A stretch of 64,000 bases of DNA from Massilia kyonggiensis (GTDB lineage: Bacteria > Pseudomonadota > Gammaproteobacteria > Burkholderiales > Burkholderiaceae_D). The position numbers and the translations under genes are program-made. The stretch is from positions 1 to 64,000 of the forward strand of contig NZ_JANUGY010000008.1 in NCBI RefSeq assembly GCF_024756235.1, in the 5' to 3' direction. A model generated the notes under the pieces. It worked only from the letters and a program-made list of their open reading frames with translations. It ran no database searches and was not told where the DNA came from. Positions 55,201 to 62,420 of the stretch are shown here, piece by piece (positions within the stretch are counted from its first letter, which is position 1; every line of letters begins with the position of its first letter).

Positions 55201-56541
55201 GCCGTAGACGTTGGCCACGCGGACTTGCAGCGTGCCACTGCCGGCGAGCGTCGTGGTCGCGGACCAGGCGCTGCTGCCGACCGCGTACGTGTCCGCGTTC
55301 TGCCAGTGGGCGCCGTTGTCGTAGGAGATCTGCACCGTTTCGCCGCTCGCCAGCAGGCCGCTCAGCGTGCCGGAGATCGTCTGCGCCGCGGTCTTCGTCA
55401 CGAAGTCGGTGCTGCTGGCGCCGGTGTCGGCCGACAGGGCGGCGGTAGCGACGGTCGTCGCGGGGGCGCTGCCCGGGGTGACGACGATGTTGTCCATAAG
55501 GAGCGGTTCCAACGCCGGTCCCAGCTCATTGCTGATCGTGAAACCCGTGACGCCCACCCAGTGCAGCACGACGCGCATGTCGCCCTGCGGGGTCAAATCT
55601 ACCACCGTCGTGTCGCTGGTGTTCGTTGCGGTGATGCGCAATTTGGCGCCGTTCGTGTAGGCATCGGCGAAGTCGAGCGAGTCGAGTGTCACGGCCTGGT
55701 TGAAGGTCACCGTCGCCGATGCGGTGAGGCCCTGCTGGCTGATGAGCATGACGTTGTTGTTGCTCGCGGCAATGTACGCCCACGGCACCCCCGGCGAGAA
55801 GTCGCCATATTGAAGTGTGTCCCAGATATAGGCATCGTTGCCGGGTTGCCCGGGAATCTGGTTCGCAATGGCGGACATGGTCAGGCCACCGACCGTTTCC
55901 GTCACTGGGCCAGCCAGGTCGGCATTCTCGTCCCGGGTACCGGCAGACAGGTCGAACGTGACCCCAGCCATCACATGGGGCCACGCCGCAGCACGATCCT
56001 CATCGACCGCCAGCGGCACTGCCACAGGCCCTGACCGCACCGGCAGCGCCCAGTCGCCGCCCCGCGCCGCCGCCCCCGTCGGCACCTCCGACGCCGCGAC
56101 CGTGGCGCCAACCGCCTGCGCGAGCCTGGCCACGAACCGCTGGCCCACGTCCCCCGCACCGACCGAGCAGCCGTACAGCAGCAATGCGCCGCCGGGCTTC
56201 AGCGCGGCGCCGAGCGCGGCCAGCGCGGCCGACACCTCCGGCGCGTCGATGCCGGAAACGTCGAGCACGCGCCCGCCCAGGATCAGCCGCCCCGGCTCGC
56301 CGTGGCAAAGCACGTGAATGGCGTCATAACCCGCCTCCCCATGCGCCCACAGCGCCAGTTGCGCGAGACCGTCCCGCGCACCGCCGAACTCGACGGCCTC
56401 CACGCCGGCCCGCAATGCGGCGGCGAGCATGGCGCAGTCGTCCAGCGCGGTGTCGATGAATGCGATTTCCCTGGCGGACCGCGCCTGAACAGGCTGGGCG
56501 GCATACGAACCGGTATCGGAAGAAGAAGTCTGGTGGTACAT
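49282..56541 (-). CDS. Giant DUF4347/Ig-like repeat/DUF4214 secreted adhesin
   Basis: 2419 residues, start MYHQTSSSD with an AAAGG ribosome site; no N-terminal signal peptide, which suits type I secretion. About residues 25-170 form a DUF4347 domain (IAFIDTALDDCAMLAAAL, IHVLCHGEPGRLILGG). A beta-rich domain (about 190-350) follows. From about residue 457 to 1680 run four repeats of about 304 residues, each holding an Ig-like module (NAPSTPDL...TITGTAESGS), a cadherin-like module and an SVDYTVTFSESVTGVDASDF module. More Ig-like domains, a poly-Pro linker (near residue 1987) and a C-terminal DUF4214 domain (LYQTVLGRQADYLGMDFWGS; about 2280-2416) complete it. DUF4214 is common in secreted proteins. 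A surface adhesion role is inferred; I see no RTX nonapeptides and no transporter genes nearby. Confidence 0.85.
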   Translation of the reverse strand: MYHQTSSSDTGSYAAQPVQARSAREIAFIDTALDDCAMLAAALRAGVEAVEFGGARDGLAQLALWAHGEAGYDAIHVLCHGEPGRLILGGRVLDVSGIDAPEVSAALAALGAALKPGGALLLYGCSVGAGDVGQRFVARLAQAVGATVAASEVPTGAAARGGDWALPVRSGPVAVPLAVDEDRAAAWPHVMAGVTFDLSAGTRDENADLAGPVTETVGGLTMSAIANQIPGQPGNDAYIWDTLQYGDFSPGVPWAYIAASNNNVMLISQQGLTASATVTFNQAVTLDSLDFADAYTNGAKLRITATNTSDTTVVDLTPQGDMRVVLHWVGVTGFTISNELGPALEPLLMDNIVVTPGSAPATTVATAALSADTGASSTDFVTKTAAQTISGTLSGLLASGETVQISYDNGAHWQNADTYAVGSSAWSATTTLAGSGTLQVRVANVYGNSTAYTHSYTVDTTAPNAPSAPDLASGSDSGTSSSDNITAAATPTITGTAESGSTVTLYDTDGTTVLGTTTATGGAWSIPSGTLGQGNHTLTAKATDLAGNVSAASTGLAVTIDTAAPASVALSASTLVTANAGSGASVGTLSATDATAVTYALAAGNGTNDADNGQFAVSGNTLNVGGSALTAGTYHVYLSATDAAGNVSNLAQTITVQSVPTVSSIVRAGGAGAGVAGSAASVDYTVTFSESVTGVDAGDFTLTATGTASGAIAAISGSGTTYTVTVNTLTGDGTLRLDLNNSGTGIQNGSSVGIGGGYTAGATYTLDHTAPNAPSTPDLASGSDSGASNTDNITAAATPVITGTAESGSTVTLYDSDGTTVLGTTTATGGVWSITASTLSNGGHTLTAKATDAAGNVSNASSSLAVTIDTAAPASVALSASSLVTANAGSGATVGTLSATDATAVTYALASGNGTNDADNGQFAVSGNTLSIGGSALTAGTYHVYLSATDAAGNVSYFPQTILVQDAPTVNSITRVGGAGVAGSATSVDYTVTFSESVTGVDASDFALTATSTASGHIAAVNGSGSTYTVTVDSLAGDGTLRLDLNASGTGIQNGNNVAIGGGYTAGATYTLDHTAPNAPSAPDLTSDSGASSSDDITAAATPVITGTAESGSTVTLYVTNGTTVLGTTTATGGAWSITASTLADGAHTLTAKAADAAGNVSNASSSLAVTIDTTAPASVALSASSLVTANAGSGATVGTLSATDATAVTYALATGNGTNDADNGQFAVSGNTLSIGGSALTAGTYHVYLSATDAAGNVSYLPQTILVQDAPTVNSIVRVGGAGVAGSATSVDYTVTFSESVTGVDASDFALTATGTASGRIAAVNGSGSTYTVTVDSLAGDGTLRLDLNASGTGIQNGNSVAIGGGYTAGAAYTLDHTAPNAPSTPDLTSDSGTSSSDDITAAATPVITGTAESGSTVTLYDTNGTTVLGTTTATGGTWSITTSMLADGAHTLTAKAADAAGNVSNASSTLAVTIDTAAPASVALSASNIVTTNAVGGATVGTLSATDATAVTYALAAGNGSNDADNAKFALSGNALAVGGSALTAGTYHVYLSATDAAGNVSHVAQTILVQDAPTVGSIARVGNAGVPGAATSVDYTVTFSESVTGVDASDFALTATDTASGHIAAVNGSGSTYTVTVDSLAGDGTLRLDLNASGTGIQNGNSVAIGGGYTAGATYTLDHTAPNAPSTPDLTSDSGASSSDDITAAATPVITGTAESGSTVTLYDANGTTVLGTTTATGGAWSITASTLADGAHTLTAKATDAAGNVSNASSGLTITIDTAAAAPGAIALAAAGDSGAVGDGITSVNTPAVTGTAEANATVTLYDTDGTTQLGTTTVDGSGAWQIVPAVLADGSHTLTARQVDVAGNASAASAGLVVTIDTQPPAAPDAPVLDAASDSGTAGDGITTVTRPVIRGTAAANAVVTLYDTDGTTQLGTATADGAGNWSVTSAVLSVGTHTLTAKQADAAGNVSAAGAALALTIAAPPPPPPPPTSTIDGVVVSAQPVVLPGGGSGTQTVVPIVTPGRVESTGAAAVADIPLVQSGGANLLLAQVPVGFGLSATGGASRPAGDPLEHLIQAIVAATPDHAPSDQAHLTGNGKQFLQALAADAPLLVQTITPVSNGTAPAGKLVLSGTSDGAQHTALVIDATQLAAGSGIALNGVDFAAVVGAANVTGSTAGQVLTGDAAAQTFTVAGNLGGAVFAGGGGDRLAFAATPATPSSADGGARAASAPVETILHGGLGTDTAVFDGARSAYTVEQHEGYLVVTPAAQPAQHAVVVNVERLQFADATEAVVNRADLSSIAGLYQTVLGRQADYLGMDFWGSAAANGVGLGEVALRMIASQEGQGRLAGAFDGNAAHDVALLYQDLFGRAGEAAGLAFWTDAMAHGATLAQVAQGFATSAEFEQHKVGVAQWDFFV
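51180..55170. repeat. Tandem ~912-bp repeats inside the giant adhesin gene
   Basis: Matching markers (for example cgccgatggcgac at about 51535, 52447 and 53359) are exactly 912 bp apart; the next copy is offset by 6 bp, adding two codons. There are four full copies (about 54245-55170, 53330-54245, 52412-53330, 51500-52412) and a partial copy (about 51180-51500) that contains only the Ig-like module. Copies two and three are almost identical over long runs, including synonymous positions, which suggests recent duplication or gene conversion. Confidence 0.85.
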
Positions 56542-56555
56542 GGGGTGCCTTTTGC

Positions 56556-57383
56556 TTAGGGCCGTTGGGGATAGTTGCCGTTGTATGCGATACAAACCGT
56601 CATGCCCAGTCCCGGGGACTGGATCGAGAAGGCTTGCGCTGCGGGTACCGGCGCATTGTTCTGGACAGTGACGGTACCGCCCGTCACCATGTTGACCTTG
56701 ACGGTCGTGGCGGCCGTGCCGGCGTTGCCGGTGACCGAGACATCGGCCGGCAGCGTCGCGCCCGACGGCCTGGCCGTCGTGTAAGGCCCTTTCACGGCGA
56801 CGGCGCTCGGCCCCACCTGCCCGCTCACCGTGGTCAGGTAGTTCTGCCCGGACGCGGGCGTGGCGGTCGGCGTCGCGCCGGACGCCGGCGCGCCGACGGG
56901 CAGCGCCGCCGTCACGCCGAGATTGCCCGTGCTGGCCGGCAGGGCCACGTCGACCGGACCGCTGACCGGTGCGAACCCGGCCGTATGCGTGTGCGGCGCG
57001 ACCGGCGCCTGCGCCGGCGTGAGCGTCTGCTGTTGCTGGCCGACCTGCTGCGCGAAGGCGACGTTGCTGGGGAAGTTGACGCCCTGCGTCTGTCCCTGGC
57101 CGGTTCCGACCACCGAACGGCCGCGCAGGTCGGGAAGGTTGAATGTCGTGGTCCCGTTTCCGCCGAAGCGGTTGCCGAGCAGCGAAAAGAGCACCTGGTA
57201 TTGCTGCGGCGCGAGCGTACGGCCATCGGCCGGCAGGAAGCCGTTGGGACACCAGTCGAACGAGAACGTGCACACTTCGCCGACGTACGCCTCGACACCG
57301 CAGGCGCTGGCCGTCAGCGGAAGCGTGCCCAGCAGGAACGCGGCACAAGTGGCGCTGCGGAACTTCGTGATGGATGTCTTCAT
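56556..57383 (-). CDS. Secreted phage tail collar domain protein (microcystin-dependent protein type)
   Basis: 275 residues; AGGAGA ribosome site before the ATG. The N-terminus (MKTSITKFRSATCAAFLLGTLPLTASA) is a Sec signal peptide, unusual for a phage structural protein. The mature part opens ACGVEAYVGEVCTFSFDWCPNGFLPADGRTLAPQQYQVLFSLLG and contains GGNGTTTFNLPDLRGRSVVGTGQG, the tail-collar (MdpB) signature. The second half is Ala/Thr/Gly-rich. It lies 14 bp before the giant adhesin gene and reads in the same direction, so both are probably co-expressed. No other phage genes are near. It may work at the cell surface; the function is unknown. Confidence 0.85.
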   Translation of the reverse strand: MKTSITKFRSATCAAFLLGTLPLTASACGVEAYVGEVCTFSFDWCPNGFLPADGRTLAPQQYQVLFSLLGNRFGGNGTTTFNLPDLRGRSVVGTGQGQTQGVNFPSNVAFAQQVGQQQQTLTPAQAPVAPHTHTAGFAPVSGPVDVALPASTGNLGVTAALPVGAPASGATPTATPASGQNYLTTVSGQVGPSAVAVKGPYTTARPSGATLPADVSVTGNAGTAATTVKVNMVTGGTVTVQNNAPVPAAQAFSIQSPGLGMTVCIAYNGNYPQRP

Positions 57384-57867
57384 ATTGATCTCCTGGTAGC
57401 CGCTGGCGCCGGGCGCCATTCGGATAAATGCGCTCGAGATAGAGACGTGTGGAACGCACGACGGTCCCATACTAGCGTCGCCGACAGGCGGCAAATCTCA
57501 CCGTTTCTCTCCGCCGATGTAACATTTATAGATAGAGGTTGCAGTATGGCATTTCAGCTCGTTCGCAGGGTGCAAACGTTGCGCGCAATCTACATACTTT
57601 GGTGATTGAGGAAAGTTTGTTGCCAATCAATACACATTGAGGAAAATGCATGCTTGGCAAAGCCGCAGCTTGACGCCGGACCATGTAACAAAAATGCACG
57701 GCAACGCCGATGTGACAATAAAGGCAATACGGGTTTCGTTATAGCGCATATTCACCAGACGCATGTATCGCCGGGCACCTTCGGCTCTAAGCTTCCAACT
57801 CCATAACGACGAGACAAGCCGGCGCCGCCCCGCGGCGATCGGGCAATAACACGGAGGAGCAGCAGCC
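57384..57867. other. 484-bp AT-rich intergenic region
   Basis: No convincing gene. The stretch is less GC-rich than the genes around it and includes a 66-codon open frame (57606-57806) with no ribosome site or recognisable domain. A 7-bp inverted repeat (TTGCCAA 57620-57626, TTGGCAA 57654-57660) and a repeated TTGAGGAAA element occur in the middle. It should carry the promoters of the collar/adhesin operon and of the purine permease. I do not see a purine riboswitch consensus. Confidence 0.6.
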
Positions 57868-59256
57868 ATGTCACAGCCTCAACTCCAGCGCGTCGAACGC
57901 GCGGAGACTTTCACGTCCCCACCTGCCGCCAGCGGCAAAATCGACCAGTACTTCCAGATCACGGCGCGCGGCAGCACCCAGCGCACGGAAGTGGTGGCCG
58001 GCGTCACCACCTTCCTTGCGATGGTGTATTCCGTGTTCGTCGTGCCGGGCATGCTGGGCCAGGCCGGCTTCGACGTCAGCGCCGTATTCGTGGCGGTGTG
58101 CCTGACGGCGGCCGTCGGTTCGTTGTTGATGGGATTCTGGGCGCGGTTGCCGATCGCCGTCGGCTGCGCGATCTCGCTGACCGCCTTCACCGCGTTCGGC
58201 CTCGTGCTGGGCAAGGGCTTGACGCCGGCGATCGCACTGGGCGCCGTGTTCCTGATGGGCGTGATCTTCACGGCGATCTCCATCACCGGCGTGCGCTCGT
58301 GGATCCTGCAGAACCTCCCGTCCGGCGTGGCGCACGGCACCGGCGTCGGCATCGGCCTGTTCCTGCTGATGATCGCGTCCAGCGAAGTCGGCCTCGTCGT
58401 CAAGAACGCGGGCGCGGGCCTGCCCGTCGCGCTGGGCCAGATCACATCCTTCCCGGTCGTGATGAGCATCCTCGGCCTGGCCGCCATCTTCGGCCTGGAA
58501 CAGCGCAAGGTCCCCGGCGGCATCCTGCTCGTCGTGATCGCCATCTCCGCCCTGGGCCTGGCCTTCGACCCGAAGGTGCACTTCACCGGCATCTTCTCCT
58601 GGCCGCAACTGAGCAGCCCGGGCCACGCATCGCTGATCGGCGCGATGGACGTCAAGGGCGCGCTGAGCATGGCCGTGCTGCCCAGCGTGCTGGCCCTCGT
58701 CATGACCGCCGTGTTCGACGCGACCGGCACCATCCGCGCCGTCGCCGGCCAGGCGGGCCAGGTCGATGCGCGCGGCTACATCCACAACGGCGGCAAGGCC
58801 CTCACGGCCGATTCGGTCAGCTCGATCTTCTCGAGCCTCGTGGGCGGCGCGCCCGCGGCGGCCTACATCGAATCCGGCGTCGGCACGGCCGCCGGCGCCA
58901 GGACCGGCCTCACCGCCGTCGTCGTCGGCCTGCTGTTTCTCGGCCTGATCTTCTTCTCGCCGCTGGCCGGTCTGGTCCCGTCGTACGCCACGGCGCCGGC
59001 GCTGATGTACGTCGGCCTGCTGATGCTGAGCAGCGTGGCGCACATGAACATGGACGACAAGCTCGATGCGCTGGCGGGCCTCGTCTGCGCCGTGTTCATC
59101 CTGCTGTCGTGCAACATCGTCACGGGCATCATGCTGGGCTTCTGCACACTCGTGATCGGCCGCGTGCTGGCCGGCGAATGGCGCAAGCTGAACGTCGGCA
59201 CCGTCAGCATCGCCCTCGCGCTGGCCGTCTTCTACGCGGGCGGCTGGGCCATCTGA
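57868..59256 (+). CDS. NCS2-family purine permease (AzgA type)
   Basis: 462 residues with about twelve to fourteen membrane segments; GGAGGAG ribosome site before the ATG. The opening FQITARGSTQRTEVVAGVTTFLAMVYSVFVVPGMLG is the AzgA/PbuG pattern, with SCNIVTGIMLGF and ESGVGTAAGARTGLTAVVVG near the substrate site. These carriers import hypoxanthine, guanine or adenine with protons. No purine metabolism genes are adjacent in this window. Convergent with the SnoaL-like gene, no gap between the stops. Confidence 0.92.
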   Translation: MSQPQLQRVERAETFTSPPAASGKIDQYFQITARGSTQRTEVVAGVTTFLAMVYSVFVVPGMLGQAGFDVSAVFVAVCLTAAVGSLLMGFWARLPIAVGCAISLTAFTAFGLVLGKGLTPAIALGAVFLMGVIFTAISITGVRSWILQNLPSGVAHGTGVGIGLFLLMIASSEVGLVVKNAGAGLPVALGQITSFPVVMSILGLAAIFGLEQRKVPGGILLVVIAISALGLAFDPKVHFTGIFSWPQLSSPGHASLIGAMDVKGALSMAVLPSVLALVMTAVFDATGTIRAVAGQAGQVDARGYIHNGGKALTADSVSSIFSSLVGGAPAAAYIESGVGTAAGARTGLTAVVVGLLFLGLIFFSPLAGLVPSYATAPALMYVGLLMLSSVAHMNMDDKLDALAGLVCAVFILLSCNIVTGIMLGFCTLVIGRVLAGEWRKLNVGTVSIALALAVFYAGGWAI

Positions 59257-59637
59257 TCAGAACATCCCGTCCCGGTTCGCCATCGGGACGGGCGCCGCCT
59301 GGGCGATGTCCCACATCTCCGCGATCCGTCCGTCCTCGAAGCGCAGGATGTGGACGATCGCTATCTCGCTTCCCCCCTCCTCCGGCACGGCGCGCGAATG
59401 CACGGCCACCAGCGGGCCGTCGCCCAGTGCGCGTTGCACCTCGAACACCATGTGCGGGAACCGGCCCGCGTTTTCCTTCATTGCGGCCTGCAAGGTCGCC
59501 GCATCGGCCGCGAAATGCGGATTGTGATGGCGAAACCCCGGCGCGGCGTACCGCGCGAACGCCTCGTCGACCTGGCCGCGCGCGGTCAACCGCAGGAAGT
59601 CCATCGCCGTTTCTTTCTGTGTGTTCGTGTCGTTCAT
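59257..59637 (-). CDS. SnoaL-like (NTF2 fold) protein
   Basis: 126 residues; GGAGGAGG ribosome site. The pattern MDFLRLTARGQVDEAFARYAAPGFRHHNPHFAADAATLQAAM, then FEVQRALGDGPLVAVHS and IVHILRFEDGRIAEMWDI, is that of the SnoaL-like polyketide cyclase/NTF2 family. Many members are small cytosolic proteins of unknown function. It stands alone between the purine permease and the LEA-like lipoprotein gene. Confidence 0.82.
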   Translation of the reverse strand: MNDTNTQKETAMDFLRLTARGQVDEAFARYAAPGFRHHNPHFAADAATLQAAMKENAGRFPHMVFEVQRALGDGPLVAVHSRAVPEEGGSEIAIVHILRFEDGRIAEMWDIAQAAPVPMANRDGMF

Positions 59638-59728
59638 TTCCTCCTCCTTGTCCGGCCCAGCCGTATCGTACGCCGCATCTTTTCGAAAATGTGTAATCTA
59701 AGTGACAACTTCTTACTAGGAGAACATT

Positions 59729-60136
59729 ATGAAAGCCACCACCATTTCGAGCATCATGCTTGCTGTCGCCGTGCTTGTCACGGGTTGCCATAAAGCCGAG
59801 GACAAGAACGGCATGGGTCCGGCCCAGGAAGCCGGCAAGGCCATCGACGACGCGGGCGCCAAGGCCGCTGCCGAGTCGAGGGAAGCCGCCGCCAACGCGA
59901 ACGCCGCTGCCCAGCAGGCCGGCGAGAACGCGAAGGAAGCCGCGCACGAGGCCAACGAGAACGTCAAGGCGGCCGCCGACCGCGCGGGCGACAAGATGCA
60001 GCAGGCCGGCGCCGAAGTGCGCCAGGAATCGAAAGAAGCCGCGCAGAACGTGAAGGAAGGCGCGAAGGACGCGACGGCCGCCACGGGCCGCGGCCTGGAA
60101 CGCGCCGGCGAGAAGCTGCAGGAAGCCGGCAAGTAA
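59729..60136 (+). CDS. Ala/Lys/Glu-rich lipoprotein with LEA-like repeats
   Basis: 135 residues. The signal peptide ends in the lipobox LVTGC, so the protein is a lipoprotein. The mature part is almost fully helical by composition (AGENAKEAAHEANENVKAAA, AGDKMQQAGAEVRQESKEAA), with 11-residue periodicity similar to late-embryogenesis-abundant proteins. Such lipoproteins are associated with stress or cell-envelope protection in other bacteria; a role here is inferred. The promoter region (59638-59728) is AT-rich. Confidence 0.8.
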   Translation: MKATTISSIMLAVAVLVTGCHKAEDKNGMGPAQEAGKAIDDAGAKAAAESREAAANANAAAQQAGENAKEAAHEANENVKAAADRAGDKMQQAGAEVRQESKEAAQNVKEGAKDATAATGRGLERAGEKLQEAGK

Positions 60137-60181
60137 GCTGCCGTCCCCCGGGGTCGGAACAAGAGGCGGTATACTGGCTGG

Positions 60182-61000
60182 ATGCGTATCCAGCTCTTCT
60201 CCGACCTCCACCTCGAACGCGACCCCGGGTTCCAGCCGACCATCTTTGCCGACACGGACGTCGTCGTCCTCGCCGGCGACATCGGCTCGTACCAGGCCCG
60301 CTCGCGCCTGGACACCGACGACTTCGGCCTCGGGCGCTTCGCCCCGTCCGCCACGGGTGCCGCCGCGCGCGTCCTGTACGTTCCCGGCAACCACGAATTC
60401 GACGGCCTCGATTTCGACGCCACACAGGCGCGCCTGCGCGCGACGTGCGCCGCGCTGGACATCACGTGGCTCGACCGCGAGATCGTCACGATCGGCGACG
60501 TACGTTTCATCGGCACCACGTTGTGGGCCGACTTCGACGCGCTGGCCGTCTCCGAAACCGACATCGGGCGCCAGCTCAAGCAGCGCGAAAAAGCGTTCCG
60601 CGCCGCGAACTACTACCTGTCCGGGAACACGACGCTCGTGGATGGCGTCCCGCTGCTGGCGGAAGGCCAGCGGGACCTGTCGTTCGCCTGCCAGTCCTGG
60701 CTGCGCGACGCCCTCGCGACACCGTTCGCCGGCACCACGATCGCCGTCACGCACTACGCCCCGAGCCTGCGCAGCGCCGACCCGCGCTACGGCATCACGC
60801 CCGGCACGGCGGGGTTCTGCAATGCGCTTGACGACCTGCTGCCGTTCGCGGACGTGTGGATGCACGGCCACCTGCATTGCGCCAACGACTACGTCGTCGA
60901 AGGACCGGGCTGGCGCTGCCGCGTGGTCGCGAATCCGCTCGGGTACGCGAACAAGGGCGAACAGGCGGCGTTTCGGGAAGACCTGGTCATCGAAGTCTAG
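60182..61000 (+). CDS. Calcineurin-like metallophosphoesterase
   Basis: 272 residues. The five metal-binding blocks are visible: LFSDLHLE (DxH), VVVLAGDIGS (GD), YVPGNHEFDG (GNH), AVTHYAPS (H) and VWMHGHLH (GHxH). The enzyme hydrolyses phosphoester bonds with a di-metal centre; substrate unknown (nucleotide, nucleic acid or phosphoprotein). Its stop codon is one base from the GH105 stop on the opposite strand. Confidence 0.92.
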   Translation: MRIQLFSDLHLERDPGFQPTIFADTDVVVLAGDIGSYQARSRLDTDDFGLGRFAPSATGAAARVLYVPGNHEFDGLDFDATQARLRATCAALDITWLDREIVTIGDVRFIGTTLWADFDALAVSETDIGRQLKQREKAFRAANYYLSGNTTLVDGVPLLAEGQRDLSFACQSWLRDALATPFAGTTIAVTHYAPSLRSADPRYGITPGTAGFCNALDDLLPFADVWMHGHLHCANDYVVEGPGWRCRVVANPLGYANKGEQAAFREDLVIEV

Positions 61001-61001
61001 A

Positions 61002-62408
61002 TCAGCGCACGCCCTGGTACATCAACCCGCTGTCGTTCAGGCCGAATTTGAACTTGCGGTTCATCGCGATGATCTCCGCGCCCGCCAGCAACGTGGGCCC
61101 GTACCCGTGCGCCGCCTTCACGCTCGTCGGCCGGTACGCGTAGAAAGCCGGATCGAACGCCATGCCCGTGCCCACGCAGATGCCTTCGATCTGCCCGTTC
61201 GGCTGCACCTTGCTGGCGACCGCGTTCCACGCGAGGTTCGCCATCGGCCCGTAGGCCTGCGCGTCGACATAGCCCCGGTTGACGGCACGCGCGATGGCGT
61301 ACGCGTAGATCGCGGTGGCGGATGTCTCCTGGTACGTGTCGTTGCGGTCGATGAGCTGGTGCCAGAATCCGTCCTTCGTCTGGTAGCTCGCAAGTCCCCT
61401 GACGTGCGCGCGCAACTGGTCCAGCACGGCCTTGTAATCCTTGTGCGTCTTCGGCAGCACTTCCAGCACCTCGACCATCGCCATCACGGCCCAGCCGTTC
61501 GCGCGCGCCCAGTGCATCTCCGGGTGGTCGCGCAGGCCTTCCACATAGCCGTGCATGTAGATGCCGAGACTCCTGTTGAACATGCGCTTCGAGAACTGCA
61601 GCACCTGGCGCGCCGCGTCGTCGTAGTAGCGCGCGTCGCCCGTCGCCTTGCCGAGGTACGCGATCGTGGGCACGCCCATGAACATGTCGTCCAGCCACAG
61701 CGTGTCGGGCAGCGGCCGCATTTTCACGCCGCCGCGCCCGTCCGGGCCTCCGCGCGCCAGGGTGCCGTCCTTCAGGCGGTATTCCTTCTTCGTGACGAAG
61801 TCGCCGCAGATCGGGATCATCTGCGAATAATCCACCGGTGATCCTTCGAGCTTCGCCTTCAGGAAGCTCTGGCACAGCGCGCCGGCGTCGTCCAGCGCGT
61901 GCGGATTCAGGAAGCTCTTGATGGGCGCGGCGGCATGCTCCCGGTCGGCCTGGACGACCGGAAGATAAGTCTTCGTCAGCCGTGACAGCAGTTCGTGGCG
62001 CTTGAGCGCGTAATCCGTGTAGCGGCGGTCGCCCGTGGCGGCACCCGCGGCCAGCATCCCCGTATAGGTCACGCCCCATTCATAGCTCGTCAACCGGAAG
62101 TCGCCCGGCTTCAGCACGGCGTTCGGCTCGGCCTTCGCCAGGTCGGCGATGGGCGCGCCCGTGCGCTGGTCGATCACCTCGGCCGGCGTGACCTTGTCCA
62201 GGTAGTCGAACACGCGGTCCAGCACGGCCTTGACCTCGGCCGCGTCCATCGCGCGGTAGGGCGTCGGGTAGCGCACGTCGAGCGCGTGCAGCATGGCGTC
62301 GGCGGCGGCCGGCCCCTTTTCCTGCGGGGCCGGCGCCTGTTGGGCGGACGCGTGCAGCGCGCAGGCGGCCAGTACCACTGCCACGCAAGGCTTCAAACGG
62401 TTGTTCAA
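61002..62408 (-). CDS. GH105 unsaturated rhamnogalacturonyl hydrolase
   Basis: 468 residues, TTG start with an AGGAGA ribosome site. Sec signal peptide (VAVVLAACALHASAQQ). The (alpha/alpha)6 barrel of GH88/105 is indicated by SYEWGVTYTGMLAA, PDTLWLDDMFMGVP, HWARANGWAVMAMVEV, FWHQLIDR and YAIARAVNRGY. The catalytic Asp lies in WLDDMFMG. GH105 enzymes hydrolyse the unsaturated galacturonyl end of oligosaccharides released by lyases such as PL26 and PL9, giving galacturonate-derived keto acid and rhamnose. Probably in an operon with DUF6250 and CE12 genes to its right. Confidence 0.9.
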   Translation of the reverse strand: MNNRLKPCVAVVLAACALHASAQQAPAPQEKGPAAADAMLHALDVRYPTPYRAMDAAEVKAVLDRVFDYLDKVTPAEVIDQRTGAPIADLAKAEPNAVLKPGDFRLTSYEWGVTYTGMLAAGAATGDRRYTDYALKRHELLSRLTKTYLPVVQADREHAAAPIKSFLNPHALDDAGALCQSFLKAKLEGSPVDYSQMIPICGDFVTKKEYRLKDGTLARGGPDGRGGVKMRPLPDTLWLDDMFMGVPTIAYLGKATGDARYYDDAARQVLQFSKRMFNRSLGIYMHGYVEGLRDHPEMHWARANGWAVMAMVEVLEVLPKTHKDYKAVLDQLRAHVRGLASYQTKDGFWHQLIDRNDTYQETSATAIYAYAIARAVNRGYVDAQAYGPMANLAWNAVASKVQPNGQIEGICVGTGMAFDPAFYAYRPTSVKAAHGYGPTLLAGAEIIAMNRKFKFGLNDSGLMYQGVR

Positions 62409-62420
62409 GCAAGTCTCCTG

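Noticed and set aside
49165..56034. Very long antisense open frame (2289 codons) opposite the giant adhesin
   Set aside because: It is composed mainly of Arg/Ala/Gly codons that mirror the repeat-rich, GC-biased adhesin gene, contains no recognisable domain and repeats the same 912-bp period. It is a codon-bias shadow.
56556..57383. Prophage remnant because of the tail-collar domain
   Set aside because: No integrase, capsid, tail or lysis genes are near, and the protein has a signal peptide.
57606..57806. 66-codon open frame in the region before the purine permease
   Set aside because: No ribosome site, atypical composition for this genome and no recognisable domain.
57384..57867. Purine riboswitch upstream of the NCS2 permease
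   Set aside because: I could not find the conserved three-way-junction pairing or core bases; only a 7-bp inverted repeat with a wide spacer is present.
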